From positions 1 to 49,108 of the forward strand of contig NZ_SCML01000047.1 in assembly GCF_005503365.1 (NCBI RefSeq): DNA of 49,108 nt, read 5' to 3'. The notes beneath the pieces are model-generated. The model had not been told where the DNA came from. It saw only the letters and a program-made list of their open reading frames with translations, and did no database searches. Below are positions 16,827 to 25,512 of this stretch, in pieces. A program made the translations under genes and the position numbers. The number at the start of each line of letters is the position of its first letter. The first letter of the stretch is position 1. This stretch comes from Hydrogenophaga sp. 2FB (GTDB taxonomy: Bacteria; Pseudomonadota; Gammaproteobacteria; Burkholderiales; Burkholderiaceae_C).

Positions 16827-17021
16827 TCAGCCTTGCTGGCAGAGCGCGCCGGGGTGTTCCCAGCCGGCGCCGTTGCGCGGCCATTCGACCAGCACGCCTT
16901 CGTGGGTCTGTGCCACGACGCGGCCGTCGACGCGGTCCAGGCTGCCTTTGTGCAGGCGGTTGACGCGAACGCCGGCGGCGAACTGGGGCGTCTGGAAATA
17001 GGATTTGAGCAGGGCGATCAT
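16827..17021 (-). CDS. Small protein of unknown function (64 residues)
   Basis: An ATG at 17021 gives a 64-residue product starting MIALLKSYFQTPQF. The second half is a run of short beta strands (GRVVAQTHEGVLVEWPRNG) that looks like an SH3- or KOW-like barrel. I do not recognise the family. It lies 26 bases after the next small gene and is probably cotranscribed with it. The alternative, a longer reading from 17222, has a low-quality N-terminus and is less likely. Confidence 0.55.
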   Translation of the reverse strand: MIALLKSYFQTPQFAAGVRVNRLHKGSLDRVDGRVVAQTHEGVLVEWPRNGAGWEHPGALCQQG

Positions 17022-17047
17022 GCGGGTGGTCTCGGTAGAAGGGGATG

Positions 17048-17254
17048 TCAAAGGGCGGCGTCGTGCAAGCGTTGACCGCGCTGGGCGCGGTCCCATCGGC
17101 GTTGCATGTCCTCCAGCTGGTGGAGGCTCTTGGCGGTGCTGAGGTAGTCCTCCAGCCCGTCGGACGCGCCGGTGGTGGCGCGTTGGAAAAAGTGGCGGAG
17201 GGTGTGGGCCAGTCGGGTCCACAGCGATGTGGTGTGCGTGTTCATGGTGTTCAT
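17048..17254 (-). CDS. Small protein of unknown function (68 residues)
   Basis: The 68-residue product begins MNTMNTHTTSLWTRLAHTL and contains a helical segment LEDYLSTAKSLHQLEDMQRRWD. This resembles the small DUF3563-type proteins of betaproteobacteria, but the match is only by eye. There are two candidate ATGs (17254 and 17245). Upstream is a GGGTTAACCC palindrome (17259-17268), and farther up is a TATCAG pair about 17 bases apart around an ATGCC-TAAT-GGCAT hairpin. Confidence 0.55.
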   Translation of the reverse strand: MNTMNTHTTSLWTRLAHTLRHFFQRATTGASDGLEDYLSTAKSLHQLEDMQRRWDRAQRGQRLHDAAL

Positions 17255-17378
17255 TTAAGGGTTAACCCGTATTTTCAAGGATGTGCGACTGAAACGGTCT
17301 GTTTATCAGAATGCCTAATGGCATATCAGGCGCACCCGTTCAAATGCGTTCGCCGACTTTTTTGACGGCAATAGACGT

Positions 17379-17405
17379 AAAAAAACCGGCAGATGCCGGT
17401 TTTTT
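17379..17405 (-). terminator. Bidirectional terminator after flgN
   Basis: AAAAAACCGGC (17380-17390) and GCCGGTTTTTT (17395-17405) form a perfect stem with an AGAT loop and give a T-run on both strands. It ends the flgM-flgN transcript 19 bases beyond the flgN stop and shields the small genes downstream. Confidence 0.93.
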
Positions 17406-17423
17406 GCTGCGAGAAGCGGGTTC

Positions 17424-17801
17424 TCAGGCAGAAAGGAAGCCACGTCCGACACCGCCCAGCGTGGACGGTTTGACCATTCGGCTGTAGGTCGGCTGGCGCT
17501 GCAGGGCCTGTTGGGGCAGCAGGCTGGCGACGGCGCGCTCGTTCTGGGCGTTGGTGCGCAGCACGGCCTGGCGCAGTTGCGCAAAACGTTGCGCGGCGCT
17601 CTGGGTGTCGCGGCGCAAGGCGCTGTCGGGGTTGGTGAAGTCTGGCGTTTTCGGCGCTTGCTGCAGCACGGCCTGCATGGCCGCGCTGGCGCGCTCCACG
17701 CCCGGCGCGTCGCCGCGCAGCAGGGCGGCTTCGAGCGCGTCGAGTTCGGCCTGCAACGATCCGATCCAGTGGTGGGTAGGGGTCGCTGCGGCTGTGGTCA
17801 T
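17424..17801 (-). CDS. flgN: Flagellar chaperone FlgN
   Basis: FlgN is the export chaperone for the hook-filament junction proteins FlgK and FlgL, both encoded in this window. The 125-residue product is alanine- and glutamine-rich and largely helical. It has a family-like N-terminal segment (LQAELDALEAALLRGDAPGVE) and a loose C-terminal tail (SRMVKPSTLGGVGRGFLSA). The sequence match is modest, as usual for FlgN; the call rests strongly on the position directly downstream of flgM. Confidence 0.85.
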   Translation of the reverse strand: MTTAAATPTHHWIGSLQAELDALEAALLRGDAPGVERASAAMQAVLQQAPKTPDFTNPDSALRRDTQSAAQRFAQLRQAVLRTNAQNERAVASLLPQQALQRQPTYSRMVKPSTLGGVGRGFLSA

Positions 17802-17826
17802 GGCGTTTTTCGAAAGAGGTGGGCGT

Positions 17827-18141
17827 TCAGGCCCGGCCGCCGTTGAGCATTTCGGCGGCGTTGGCCAGCATCTTGTCGGCGATGGCTTCGGCGTTCACCT
17901 GGAACGTGCCGTTGGCGATCGCCTGCTTCATGGCTTCGACTTTTTCGGCGTTGAACACCTCGCTGCTGCCACCGGGGCCCATGGCCGAGACGGTGGAGGG
18001 CGACAGGGTCACGGTCACGCCCGCGGGCTGTGGCTTGACCGTGGCGGTCGGCTCGACGCCGGCCACGGGTTTGTCGGCGGCCTTCTGGGGGCCACCAGCC
18101 ACGGAACCTATATAGGAATCGGGTGACGAATCGACTTTCAT
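17827..18141 (-). CDS. flgM: Anti-sigma-28 factor FlgM
   Basis: FlgM holds FliA inactive and is exported when the hook is finished. The 104-residue product has the expected disordered N-terminal half and a C-terminal FliA-binding region with EVFNAEKVEAMKQAIANGTF and IADKMLANAAEML. The ATG at 18141 is chosen because a GGAG lies six bases upstream; a TTG four codons earlier is unlikely. A strong sigma-28-type promoter and a small ACCCTG-TTTT-CAGGGT hairpin (18154-18169) lie in its leader, so FlgM is fed back on by its own target. Confidence 0.93.
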   Translation of the reverse strand: MKVDSSPDSYIGSVAGGPQKAADKPVAGVEPTATVKPQPAGVTVTLSPSTVSAMGPGGSSEVFNAEKVEAMKQAIANGTFQVNAEAIADKMLANAAEMLNGGRA

Positions 18142-18181
18142 TTCACGCTCCAAACCCTGTTTTCAGGGTGATGTGTGAGAA

Positions 18182-18208
18182 CTATCGACCCTGTGGGCAG
18201 GAACTTTA
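18182..18208 (-). promoter_or_regulatory. Sigma-28 (FliA) promoter of flgM
   Basis: Read on the minus strand: TAAAGTTC, 11 bases, GTCGATAG. This is the best match in the window to TAAAGTTT-N11-GCCGATAA. It lies about 41 bases before the flgM ATG and directs flgM-flgN. Confidence 0.88.
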
Positions 18209-18254
18209 AGCATTTTTGTGATGGCATGTGGGCAATCCATCACAGCCGGCGGGC

Positions 18255-19010
18255 TCAGAGCGCCATCTCCACGCTCTGGTCTTCCTGCACCAGACCGCTG
18301 ACCACCCGGCCGCCGGGCAGGCGGATGCGGGCGGATTGCCCGACCAGGCCGGCGGTGAGCGCCAGGCCGGTCACGGAAATGCTGAACCCGTTGCCGCCGC
18401 TGTTGACCCGCACCTGCGCGCCGGCATCAAAGGCTTTGGCGGGCCGCACCATGTTCTGGCGGATCGTCTGCCCCGGCGTGAGCGGAAAAGCCGTCTGTTG
18501 GCCGATCCACATCTCGGGCTTCGCCAGCACCGTCACCGGATGGGCCGCCCAATCCACTTCGGCCAGTTCGGCGTCTTCTTGAGCAAGGGTGGCGCCCGCG
18601 TCCACCGGCCGCTTGATCACCCAGGCCGGCCCGAATGCCTTGACGGTCACGGGCAGGTACACATTCCAGCGCGCGCCTTCCACGCAGCGCAGGCCGATGC
18701 GGCTGCGGCCCCACAGGCGCGAGCCGGGCGGCAGATGCGGTTCGACCTTGGCGCACGGCGCCAGGCGCAGGCGGCGGTCCAGCTCGCCCATGACCACTTC
18801 GGTGCGCAAGGGAAAACTGGCGTCGCTCGGCAGGGACGCGTCCAGCGTGGGCTGTAGCCATTCGCGGGCGGTTTTTTCCAGGTCGACCACCGCGCCGTTG
18901 TTCGCGTGCGCCACGCCCAGGCCCGACAGCAGCGCGGCCAGCACCCAGGCGCAGGCGGACAGCCAGTGCCGCAAGGTCTGTGTGGGGTGGCGCGAAAGCG
19001 TGGGGCGCAT
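18255..19010 (-). CDS. flgA: Flagellar P-ring assembly chaperone FlgA
   Basis: FlgA is a periplasmic chaperone that helps FlgI form the P ring. The 251-residue product has a signal peptide (about residues 1-36, ending GLGVAHA) and the C-terminal SAF-type domain with GQTIRQNMVRPAKAFDAGAQVRV and the closing GRVVSGLVQEDQSVEM. The frame runs on upstream; the ATG at 19010 is chosen for its GGAG and the signal peptide. The 231 bases to flgB are a divergent control region in which I could not fix a promoter with confidence. Confidence 0.93.
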   Translation of the reverse strand: MRPTLSRHPTQTLRHWLSACAWVLAALLSGLGVAHANNGAVVDLEKTAREWLQPTLDASLPSDASFPLRTEVVMGELDRRLRLAPCAKVEPHLPPGSRLWGRSRIGLRCVEGARWNVYLPVTVKAFGPAWVIKRPVDAGATLAQEDAELAEVDWAAHPVTVLAKPEMWIGQQTAFPLTPGQTIRQNMVRPAKAFDAGAQVRVNSGGNGFSISVTGLALTAGLVGQSARIRLPGGRVVSGLVQEDQSVEMAL

Positions 19011-19242
19011 GGCGGACTCCGTTGAACGAATGGGGTGGTGCGCAAGGGCGCCGCGCGCCCATGGCTTCAGGGAAGCACTGTAGGCCGGCATCGGGCCGGA
19101 CAAAGCGGGGAAATGGCTTGAAAAGCGGCGCTTGTTCCGCCCATTGCCAACCCTCAAGATTTTCATAATTCCTCCAACCCCTGGCGTCAGGGCCTTCTCA
19201 GGAGGCCCGGCGCCAGTCCCTCACACCTGGTTGGAGTTGCAC

Positions 19243-19644
19243 ATGCTTGAACAGATGACCGGCCGGCTGGACTTCCATGCCAATGCCTTGCTGTTGCGCT
19301 CGCAGCGCCAGCAAGTGATCGCCAGCAACATCGCCAACGCCGACACGCCGGGCTATGTGGCGCGCGACTTCGATTTCGCCGAGGCGCTCAAGAACGTGTC
19401 CGGCATGCAGGGCAGCGGCGCGGTGCAGGCCACGCACGCGCAACACATGCGCCTGGGCACCACCGACGCGCGCCACCCTGACATGGCCTACACGGTGCAG
19501 ACCCAGCCGAGCCAGGACGGCAACTCGGTCGACCTCGACCGCGAGCGCGCCAACTTCGTGGACAACAGCGTGCGTTACGAGTCCACGCTGCGTTTCATCA
19601 ATGGCCACGTCAAAACGATGCTCAGCGCCATCACCGGCCAATGA
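19243..19644 (+). CDS. flgB: Flagellar proximal rod protein FlgB
   Basis: First gene of the rod/hook operon. The 133-residue rod protein has the family motif IASNIANADTPGYVARDFDF near residue 28 and a C-terminal helix RYESTLRFINGHVKTM. ATG at 19243 follows TTGGAGTTG. It sits in the proximal rod with FlgC and FlgF. The open frame upstream of the ATG is not supported. flgC follows after 17 bases. Confidence 0.96.
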   Translation: MLEQMTGRLDFHANALLLRSQRQQVIASNIANADTPGYVARDFDFAEALKNVSGMQGSGAVQATHAQHMRLGTTDARHPDMAYTVQTQPSQDGNSVDLDRERANFVDNSVRYESTLRFINGHVKTMLSAITGQ

Positions 19645-19661
19645 GCTGAAAGGAATCTGCC

Positions 19662-20066
19662 ATGTCGATGTTCTCCATCTTCGGTGTCTCGGGCAGCGCG
19701 GTCAGCGCGCAGTCCCAGCGCCTCAACGTGGTGGCCAGCAACCTGGCCAACGCCGACGCGGTGGCCGGGCCCGACGGCCAGACCTACAAGGCGCGCCACA
19801 TCCTGTTCCAGACCCAGCCCATGGGCGGCGACGGCAGCGCCGGCGTGAAGGTGCAGAACATCGTGGAGAGCGATGCACCCGGGCGCCGCGTGCACAACCC
19901 CACGCACCCCAGCGCCGACGCCGAAGGCTATGTGACGCACGCCAACGTGAACCCGGTCGAGGAGATGGTCAACATGATCTCGGCCTCGCGCTCGTACCAG
20001 AACAACGTCGAGGTCATGAACACGGCCAAGTCGCTGTTGCTCAAGACCCTGCAAATGGGGCAGTGA
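19662..20066 (+). CDS. flgC: Flagellar proximal rod protein FlgC
   Basis: The 134-residue proximal rod protein has the N-terminal rod-family motif LNVVASNLANADAV and the C-terminal VNPVEEMVNMISASRSYQNN helix shared by rod and hook proteins. AAAGGAATCTGCC lies before the ATG. It polymerises above FlgB in the rod that crosses the periplasm. flgD follows after 26 bases. Confidence 0.96.
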   Translation: MSMFSIFGVSGSAVSAQSQRLNVVASNLANADAVAGPDGQTYKARHILFQTQPMGGDGSAGVKVQNIVESDAPGRRVHNPTHPSADAEGYVTHANVNPVEEMVNMISASRSYQNNVEVMNTAKSLLLKTLQMGQ

Positions 20067-20092
20067 GCCCGACCCTCGGAAAGACCTGAACC

Positions 20093-20755
20093 ATGTTCAT
20101 GACCCCCATCGATCTCAGCAACCTCGGCACCGCCGTGGGCAGCACCACCGGCTCTTCGGCCAAGAACAGCATGGACCCGAAGGCGTCGCAGGACCGGTTC
20201 CTCAAGCTGCTGGTGGCGCAGCTGAACAACCAGGACCCGCTCAACCCGATGGACAACGCGCAGATGACGACCCAGATGGCGCAGATCAACACGGTCAGCG
20301 GCATCCAGGAACTCAACGCCACGCTCACCGGCATGGCCGCGCAGTTCAATTCGCTCACCGCGCTGCAAGGCACTTCGCTGATCGGCCGCGAGGCGCTTTT
20401 GCCCGGCGATCAGCTGACGTTCAAGAACGGCCAGGGCAAGGCGGCGTTCTCGCTCGACGCCAAGGCCACCGAGGTGAAGGTCGACATCATGGGCACCAAC
20501 GGCGAGGTGCTGGGCACCGTCGACATGGGCGCGCTCGGCCCGGGCCTGCACGGCTTCAACTGGGACGCCGAAGGTCTCGACCCGGCCAAGGTCAAGGGCT
20601 TCAAGGTGCGCGCGCTCGACGGCACCACCAGCGTGGACTCGGTGGCGCTGCAGCGCATCTCGGTCGACTCGGTGAGCTTCTCCGGCGGCTCCATCTACAT
20701 GCTGCTGCAAGACGGCACCACCCGCGCCTACAACGACGTGCTCGCGTTCATGTGA
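20093..20755 (+). CDS. flgD: Flagellar hook assembly scaffold FlgD
   Basis: FlgD caps the growing hook and is discarded when FlgK is added. The 220-residue product has the conserved N-terminal export/assembly segment (DRFLKLLVAQLNNQDPLNPM near residue 35), a helical region ending in QEL, and a C-terminal beta domain. Length is typical. The gap to flgE is 56 bases. Confidence 0.96.
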   Translation: MFMTPIDLSNLGTAVGSTTGSSAKNSMDPKASQDRFLKLLVAQLNNQDPLNPMDNAQMTTQMAQINTVSGIQELNATLTGMAAQFNSLTALQGTSLIGREALLPGDQLTFKNGQGKAAFSLDAKATEVKVDIMGTNGEVLGTVDMGALGPGLHGFNWDAEGLDPAKVKGFKVRALDGTTSVDSVALQRISVDSVSFSGGSIYMLLQDGTTRAYNDVLAFM

Positions 20756-20811
20756 ACGCCTGACGCGCCCCCCTTCACGACACACCGTTTCCCCCTCCAA
20801 AGGACATCACC

Positions 20812-22026
20812 ATGGCATTCCAGCAAGGACTCTCCGGCCTGAACAGCGCCAGCCGCAACCTCGACGTGATCGGCCACAACATCGCCAACGCCAACACCGT
20901 GGGCATGAAAAGCTCGCGCGGCGAATTCGGCGAGCTCTACGCCAGCTCCGTCAACGCCGCCGGTGGTGTGAACTCGGGCATCGGTGTGGCGCTGACGACG
21001 GTGTCGCAACAGTTCACGCAGGGCAACATCTCCGTCACGGGCAACGACCTGGACGTGGCCATCAACGGCTCGGGCTTCTTCGAGCTGACCATGCCCAATG
21101 GCTCGGTGGCCTACAGCCGCGCCGGCATGTTCAAGCTCGACGCCGACGGCAACATCATCACCAACGGCGGCGCGAACCTGATGGGCTACCCGACCTCGCC
21201 CGACGGCACGCGCCTGAGCTTCGACACACAACCCCTGAAGCTGCCCACCGGCGGCCCGATCCCCGCGCGCCAGACCGCGAACATCGTCGCCGAGTTCAAC
21301 CTCGACGCGCGCGTGCCGGTGGCATCCACGCAGACCCCGCCCACGCCGCTGTCCACCTACGGCACGTCGCTCATCGCCTACGACCCACAAGGCCTGGAAG
21401 TGCCGGTGTCGCTGAGCTTCGAGAAGATCGGCAACAACCAGTGGAACGTGTACACCGGTGTCAACGGCGCCGACCCGGCCTTGTCCACGCCCTTCGTGGT
21501 GAACTTCCTGCCCGATGGTTCGCTCGACCCGGCTTCCGTCATCCCGTCGCTCACGCTCACGTCGCCCAACGACCCGGCCGTGACCTTCAACGTCGACCTC
21601 GACTTCAGCGGCGCCACGCAATTCGGCACCAACTTCGCGGTCAGCGACCTGGACCAGGACGGCTACGCGCCGGGCCAGTTCCTCGGCCTGAAGATCGGCG
21701 AAGACGGCATGGTCACCGGCCAGTACTCCAACGGCGAAACCCGCGCCGCGGGCCAGATCGCGCTGGTGAACTTCCGCAACGCGCAAGGCCTGCAGCCCAC
21801 CGGCGGCGGCAACTGGGCGGCCACGTTCACCTCGGGTGCGCCCTTGCACGGCGAACCCGGCACCGGCAACTTCGGCGCGCTGCGCTCGGGCGCACTGGAA
21901 GACTCCAACGTCGACATCACCGCCGAGCTGGTCAACATGATGACCGCGCAACGCACCTACCAGGCCAACGCGCAAACCATCAAGACGCAGGACCAGGTGC
22001 TCAGCACCCTCCTGAACATGCGCTGA
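20812..22026 (+). CDS. flgE: Flagellar hook protein FlgE
   Basis: Builds the flexible hook between rod and filament. The 404-residue product has the N-terminal axial-protein motif VIGHNIANANTVGMKSSRG, the FlgE/F/G core (LDVAINGSGFFEL) and a C-terminal helix LVNMMTAQRTYQANAQTIKT. Between them is the FlgE-specific insertion (about residues 130-310). AAAGGAC precedes the ATG. Confidence 0.97.
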   Translation: MAFQQGLSGLNSASRNLDVIGHNIANANTVGMKSSRGEFGELYASSVNAAGGVNSGIGVALTTVSQQFTQGNISVTGNDLDVAINGSGFFELTMPNGSVAYSRAGMFKLDADGNIITNGGANLMGYPTSPDGTRLSFDTQPLKLPTGGPIPARQTANIVAEFNLDARVPVASTQTPPTPLSTYGTSLIAYDPQGLEVPVSLSFEKIGNNQWNVYTGVNGADPALSTPFVVNFLPDGSLDPASVIPSLTLTSPNDPAVTFNVDLDFSGATQFGTNFAVSDLDQDGYAPGQFLGLKIGEDGMVTGQYSNGETRAAGQIALVNFRNAQGLQPTGGGNWAATFTSGAPLHGEPGTGNFGALRSGALEDSNVDITAELVNMMTAQRTYQANAQTIKTQDQVLSTLLNMR

Positions 22027-22059
22027 TCGATACGCTTGAGCTGAACGAAGGAGCCCCGC

Positions 22060-22797
22060 ATGGACAAGATGATCTACACCGCGATGACGGGCGCGAATGC
22101 CGCGCAGTACCGCCAGCAGGTGTTGGCCAACAACCTGGCCAACGCGTCCACGCCGGGCTTTCGCGCCGAACTCTCCACCTTCCGCTCGGTGCCGGTGCGC
22201 GGCGATGGTGCGAGCACGCGCGTGTTCGCGCTCGAAGCCACGCCGGGCCATTCCGATCTGCCGGGTTCGGTCACCTCGACCGGGCGCAACCTCGACGTGG
22301 CCGCGCGCGACAACGCCTACTTCGCGGTGCAGGGGCTTGATGGCACCGAGGCCTACACGCGCGCCGGCGCGCTGGAAGTCAACGGCGACGGCACGCTCGT
22401 CAGCGGCCAGGGCCTGCCCATGCTGAGCGACGGCGGCCCGATCGTGATTCCCGATGGCGCGCGCGTGGACATCGCGTCCGACGGCACCGTGAGCACGCGC
22501 GTGGGCAACGAACCCTCGCAGACCGTGGGCCGCCTGAAGATGGTGATGCCCGACCAGGACAACCCGCTGCGCCGCAGCGAAGACGGCCTGTTCCGCAGCC
22601 CGCAAGGCGATGTGCTGCCGGCCAGCGATGTCGCGCGTCTGCAGGACGGCGCGCTCGAAGGCTCCAACGTCAACCCCATGGAAGCCATGATCGGAATGAT
22701 CGCGGTGGGCCGCCAGTTCGAGGTGCAGATGCGCATGCTGCAGAACGGCGAGACGAACGACAAGACCGCCAGCCAGTTGCTGAGCATGAACGGCTGA
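22060..22797 (+). CDS. flgF: Flagellar proximal rod protein FlgF
   Basis: The 245-residue rod protein shares the axial N-terminal motif QVLANNLANASTPGFRAE, the core LDVAARDNAYFAVQGLDG and the C-terminal helix MIGMIAVGRQFEVQMRML. Length and the absence of a hook-type insertion fit FlgF. AAGGAG lies before the ATG. flgG follows after 34 bases. Confidence 0.95.
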   Translation: MDKMIYTAMTGANAAQYRQQVLANNLANASTPGFRAELSTFRSVPVRGDGASTRVFALEATPGHSDLPGSVTSTGRNLDVAARDNAYFAVQGLDGTEAYTRAGALEVNGDGTLVSGQGLPMLSDGGPIVIPDGARVDIASDGTVSTRVGNEPSQTVGRLKMVMPDQDNPLRRSEDGLFRSPQGDVLPASDVARLQDGALEGSNVNPMEAMIGMIAVGRQFEVQMRMLQNGETNDKTASQLLSMNG

Positions 22798-22831
22798 ACC
22801 GGCTGAACCCCTTTCCTTTGCGGAGCACCCC

Positions 22832-23614
22832 ATGATCAATTCGCTGATGATTTCCAAGACCGGCATGCAGGCACAGCAGATGCAGCTGGACGTGATTTCC
22901 AACAACCTGGCCAACGTCTCCACCAACGGCTTCAAGCGCGCCAACGCCGTGTTCGAAGACCTGATGTACCAGAACCTGCGCCAGGTCGGCGCGAACACGG
23001 CCGAGCAGGCCGAGCTGCCCACGGGCCTGCAGGTGGGCCTGGGTGTGCGCACCGTGGCCACCTCGCGCAACTTCACGCAGGGCAGCCTGCAGCAGTCGGA
23101 CAACGCGATGGACCTGGCCATCAACGGCAACGGTTTTTTCCAGGTCGAAATGCCCGACGGCACCACCGCCTACACGCGCGACGGCAGCTTCAAGGCCGAC
23201 GCGCAAGGCCGCATCGTCACCAACAGCGGTTACCCGCTCACGGCCGGCATCACCGTGCCGGCCGAGGCGCAGAGCATCACCGTGTCCAGCGATGGCGTGG
23301 TCACGGTCAAGCTGCCCGGCAACCCCGCGCCGCAACAGATCGGCAACATCGAACTGGCCAGCTTCATCAACCCGGCCGGCCTGGAGCCGATGGGCCAGAA
23401 CCTGTTCTCGGAGAGCCTGGCCTCGGGCAACCCGATCAACGGCGCGCCCAACTCCACCGGCATGGGCGGCGTCATGCAGGGCTACACCGAGGGTTCCAAC
23501 GTCAACGTGGTGCAGGAGCTGGTGACCATGATCCAGACGCAGCGCGCGTACGAGATGAATTCGAAAGCCATTCAAACCTCGGACCAGATGCTGCAGCGTC
23601 TCAGTCAACTGTGA
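22832..23614 (+). CDS. flgG: Flagellar distal rod protein FlgG
   Basis: The 260-residue distal rod protein begins MINSLMISKTGMQAQQMQLD, typical of FlgG, followed by VISNNLANVSTNGFKR, the DLAINGNGFFQVEMPDG core and a C-terminal helix ELVTMIQTQRAYEMNSKAIQ. Length is exactly that of most FlgG proteins. Its stop overlaps a possible GTG start of flgH. Confidence 0.97.
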   Translation: MINSLMISKTGMQAQQMQLDVISNNLANVSTNGFKRANAVFEDLMYQNLRQVGANTAEQAELPTGLQVGLGVRTVATSRNFTQGSLQQSDNAMDLAINGNGFFQVEMPDGTTAYTRDGSFKADAQGRIVTNSGYPLTAGITVPAEAQSITVSSDGVVTVKLPGNPAPQQIGNIELASFINPAGLEPMGQNLFSESLASGNPINGAPNSTGMGGVMQGYTEGSNVNVVQELVTMIQTQRAYEMNSKAIQTSDQMLQRLSQL

Positions 23615-23622
23615 GCACGGCC

Positions 23623-24321
23623 ATGCGCATTGCACTCATCCTGTCGTTGGCCGTTCTCGCCTCGGGCTGCGAGACGCTGCAGCGCACGCCCAAGGTGGAC
23701 CTCATGCCCGCGCAGCCGGTGCAATACGTGCAGCAGCAGGCGCCCGCACTGGCCGCACCCGCCGTCACGCACGCGCCCACCGGCAGCCTGTTCCAGGCCG
23801 TGAGCTACCGGCCCGCGTTCGAAGACCCGCGCGCGCGCATGCCCGGCGACACACTCACGGTGCAGATCGTCGAGCGCATCAGCGCCACGCAGAAATCCTC
23901 GTCGTCGGTGGACCGCAGCGCCAACGCGTCGGCCGGCGTCTCGGCGCTGCCCTTCATCAAGCCGTCCAGCTCCTTGCTGGGCAAGCTCAACGTGGGCGCG
24001 AATTCGTCCAACACCTTCGAGGGCAGCGGCGAAACCGAGAACGCCAACAACTTCACGGGCTCCATCACCACCACGGTGCAGGAGGTGCTGCCCAACGGCC
24101 ACCTGGTGGTGGTGGGCGAGAAACAGATCGGCGTGAACCAGAACGTGGACGTGCTGCGCTTCTCCGGCACGGTCGACCCCAGGCAGATCCGCCCGGGCAA
24201 CGTGGTGGCCTCCACGCAGGTGGCCAACGTGCGCGTCGAATCGCGAGGACGCGGCCAGCAGAACGAAGCGCTTTCAATTGGCTGGTTGGCACGGTTCTTT
24301 TTGACCGTTCTCCCCTTCTGA
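23623..24321 (+). CDS. flgH: Flagellar L-ring lipoprotein FlgH
   Basis: Forms the L ring in the outer membrane. The product (232 residues from the ATG at 23623) has a lipoprotein signal MRIALILSLAVLASGC with Cys16 as the acylated residue. The middle has the family segment DTLTVQIVERISATQKSSS, and the C-terminus has the HLVVVGEKQIGVNQ...VVASTQVANVRVE region. A GTG at 23611, overlapping the flgG stop, is an alternative start four codons longer; neither has a strong ribosome site. Confidence 0.95.
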   Translation: MRIALILSLAVLASGCETLQRTPKVDLMPAQPVQYVQQQAPALAAPAVTHAPTGSLFQAVSYRPAFEDPRARMPGDTLTVQIVERISATQKSSSSVDRSANASAGVSALPFIKPSSSLLGKLNVGANSSNTFEGSGETENANNFTGSITTTVQEVLPNGHLVVVGEKQIGVNQNVDVLRFSGTVDPRQIRPGNVVASTQVANVRVESRGRGQQNEALSIGWLARFFLTVLPF

Positions 24322-24394
24322 TGCCGGGGCATGATGAGCCATCCCTGCCGCATTGCGCGTCGGCAGTTTGCTCCGGATCCCTTGGGACACTGAA

Positions 24395-25510
24395 ATGAAT
24401 ATCGACCGATTCTTTCGATACTTGATGGTCCTGTGCGGTGTGCTGGCCTGCTGGCCGGCCACTGCGCAGGCCATCCGCATCAAGGAAATCGCGGCGGTGC
24501 AAGGCGTGCGCAGCAACCAGCTCACCGGCTATGGCCTGGTGGTGGGGCTGGACGGCACGGGCGATCAGACCACGCAGATGCCCTACACCACGCAGAGCCT
24601 GAACAACTACCTGCAACAGCTGGGCCTCACCCTGCCACCCGGCACGAACATGCAGTTGAAGAACGTGGCGGCCGTGATGGTCACCGCGCAGTTGCCCGCT
24701 TTTGCCCAACCCGGCCAGGCCATCGACGTGACCGTGTCTTCGGTCGGCAACGCCAAGTCGCTGCGCGGCGGCACGCTCGTGGCCACGCCCCTCAAGGGCG
24801 CCGACGGGCAAATCTACGCGCTCGCGCAGGGCAACCTGCTGGTGGGTGGCGCGGGCGCCTCCGCCGGTGGCAGCAAGGTGCAGATCAACCACCTGAGCGC
24901 GGGCCGCGTGCCCGGTGGCGCGCAGGTGGAACGCGCGGTGGCGACGCCCTTCGCGCTGGGCGAGACGATCGACCTCGGCCTGAACTCGAACGATTTCCAG
25001 ACCGCCAGCCGCGTGACCGACGCGATCAACCGCGTGATGGGCGCGGGCGTGGCCAGCGCGATGGACGGCCGCGTGGTGCGCCTGCGCGCGCCGGCCAACC
25101 CGAGCGAGCGCGTGAGCTTTCTCGCCAGGGTGGAAGACATCCGGCTCGAGGCCACCATCCCCACCGCGCGCGTGATCATCAATTCGCGCACCGGCTCCAT
25201 CGTCATGAACCAGGCCGTCACGCTCGGCGCCTGCGCGGTCTCGCACGGCAACCTGTCGGTGAGCATCAGCTCCACCCCCGTCATCAGCCAGCCCAACCCG
25301 CTGTCGCGCGGCGAGACGGTGGTGGCCGAGAAGGCCAACATCCAGATCAGCCAGGACAAGGGCGCGCTCATCAAGCTCGACACCGCACCTCAACTGGCGG
25401 ACGTGGTGCGCGTGCTGAACTCGCTTGGCGCCACGCCACAAGACTTGTTGGCGATCCTGCAGGCCATCAAGGCCTCGGGCGCGATGAACGCCGAGCTGGA
25501 GGTGATCTGA
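24395..25510 (+). CDS. flgI: Flagellar P-ring protein FlgI
   Basis: Forms the P ring in the periplasm around the rod, with FlgA as chaperone. The 371-residue product has a signal peptide (to about residue 26, ATAQA), then IRIKEIAAVQGVRSNQLTGYGLVVGLDGTGDQT, the family N-terminal hallmark. The C-terminal region contains LADVVRVLNSLGATPQDLLAILQAIK. A TTG 14 codons upstream is not supported; the ATG at 24395 gives the right signal peptide. Confidence 0.96.
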   Translation: MNIDRFFRYLMVLCGVLACWPATAQAIRIKEIAAVQGVRSNQLTGYGLVVGLDGTGDQTTQMPYTTQSLNNYLQQLGLTLPPGTNMQLKNVAAVMVTAQLPAFAQPGQAIDVTVSSVGNAKSLRGGTLVATPLKGADGQIYALAQGNLLVGGAGASAGGSKVQINHLSAGRVPGGAQVERAVATPFALGETIDLGLNSNDFQTASRVTDAINRVMGAGVASAMDGRVVRLRAPANPSERVSFLARVEDIRLEATIPTARVIINSRTGSIVMNQAVTLGACAVSHGNLSVSISSTPVISQPNPLSRGETVVAEKANIQISQDKGALIKLDTAPQLADVVRVLNSLGATPQDLLAILQAIKASGAMNAELEVI

Positions 25511-25512
25511 TC

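Noticed and set aside
19011..19242. A sigma-28 or sigma-70 promoter for flgB or flgA in the divergent gap
   Set aside because: TCAAGATT and CATAAT elements are present but without a partner box at a valid spacing, so no promoter was called.
23611..23622. GTG start of flgH overlapping the flgG stop
   Set aside because: It adds four residues before a good lipoprotein signal; the ATG at 23623 gives a signal of normal form. It remains possible.
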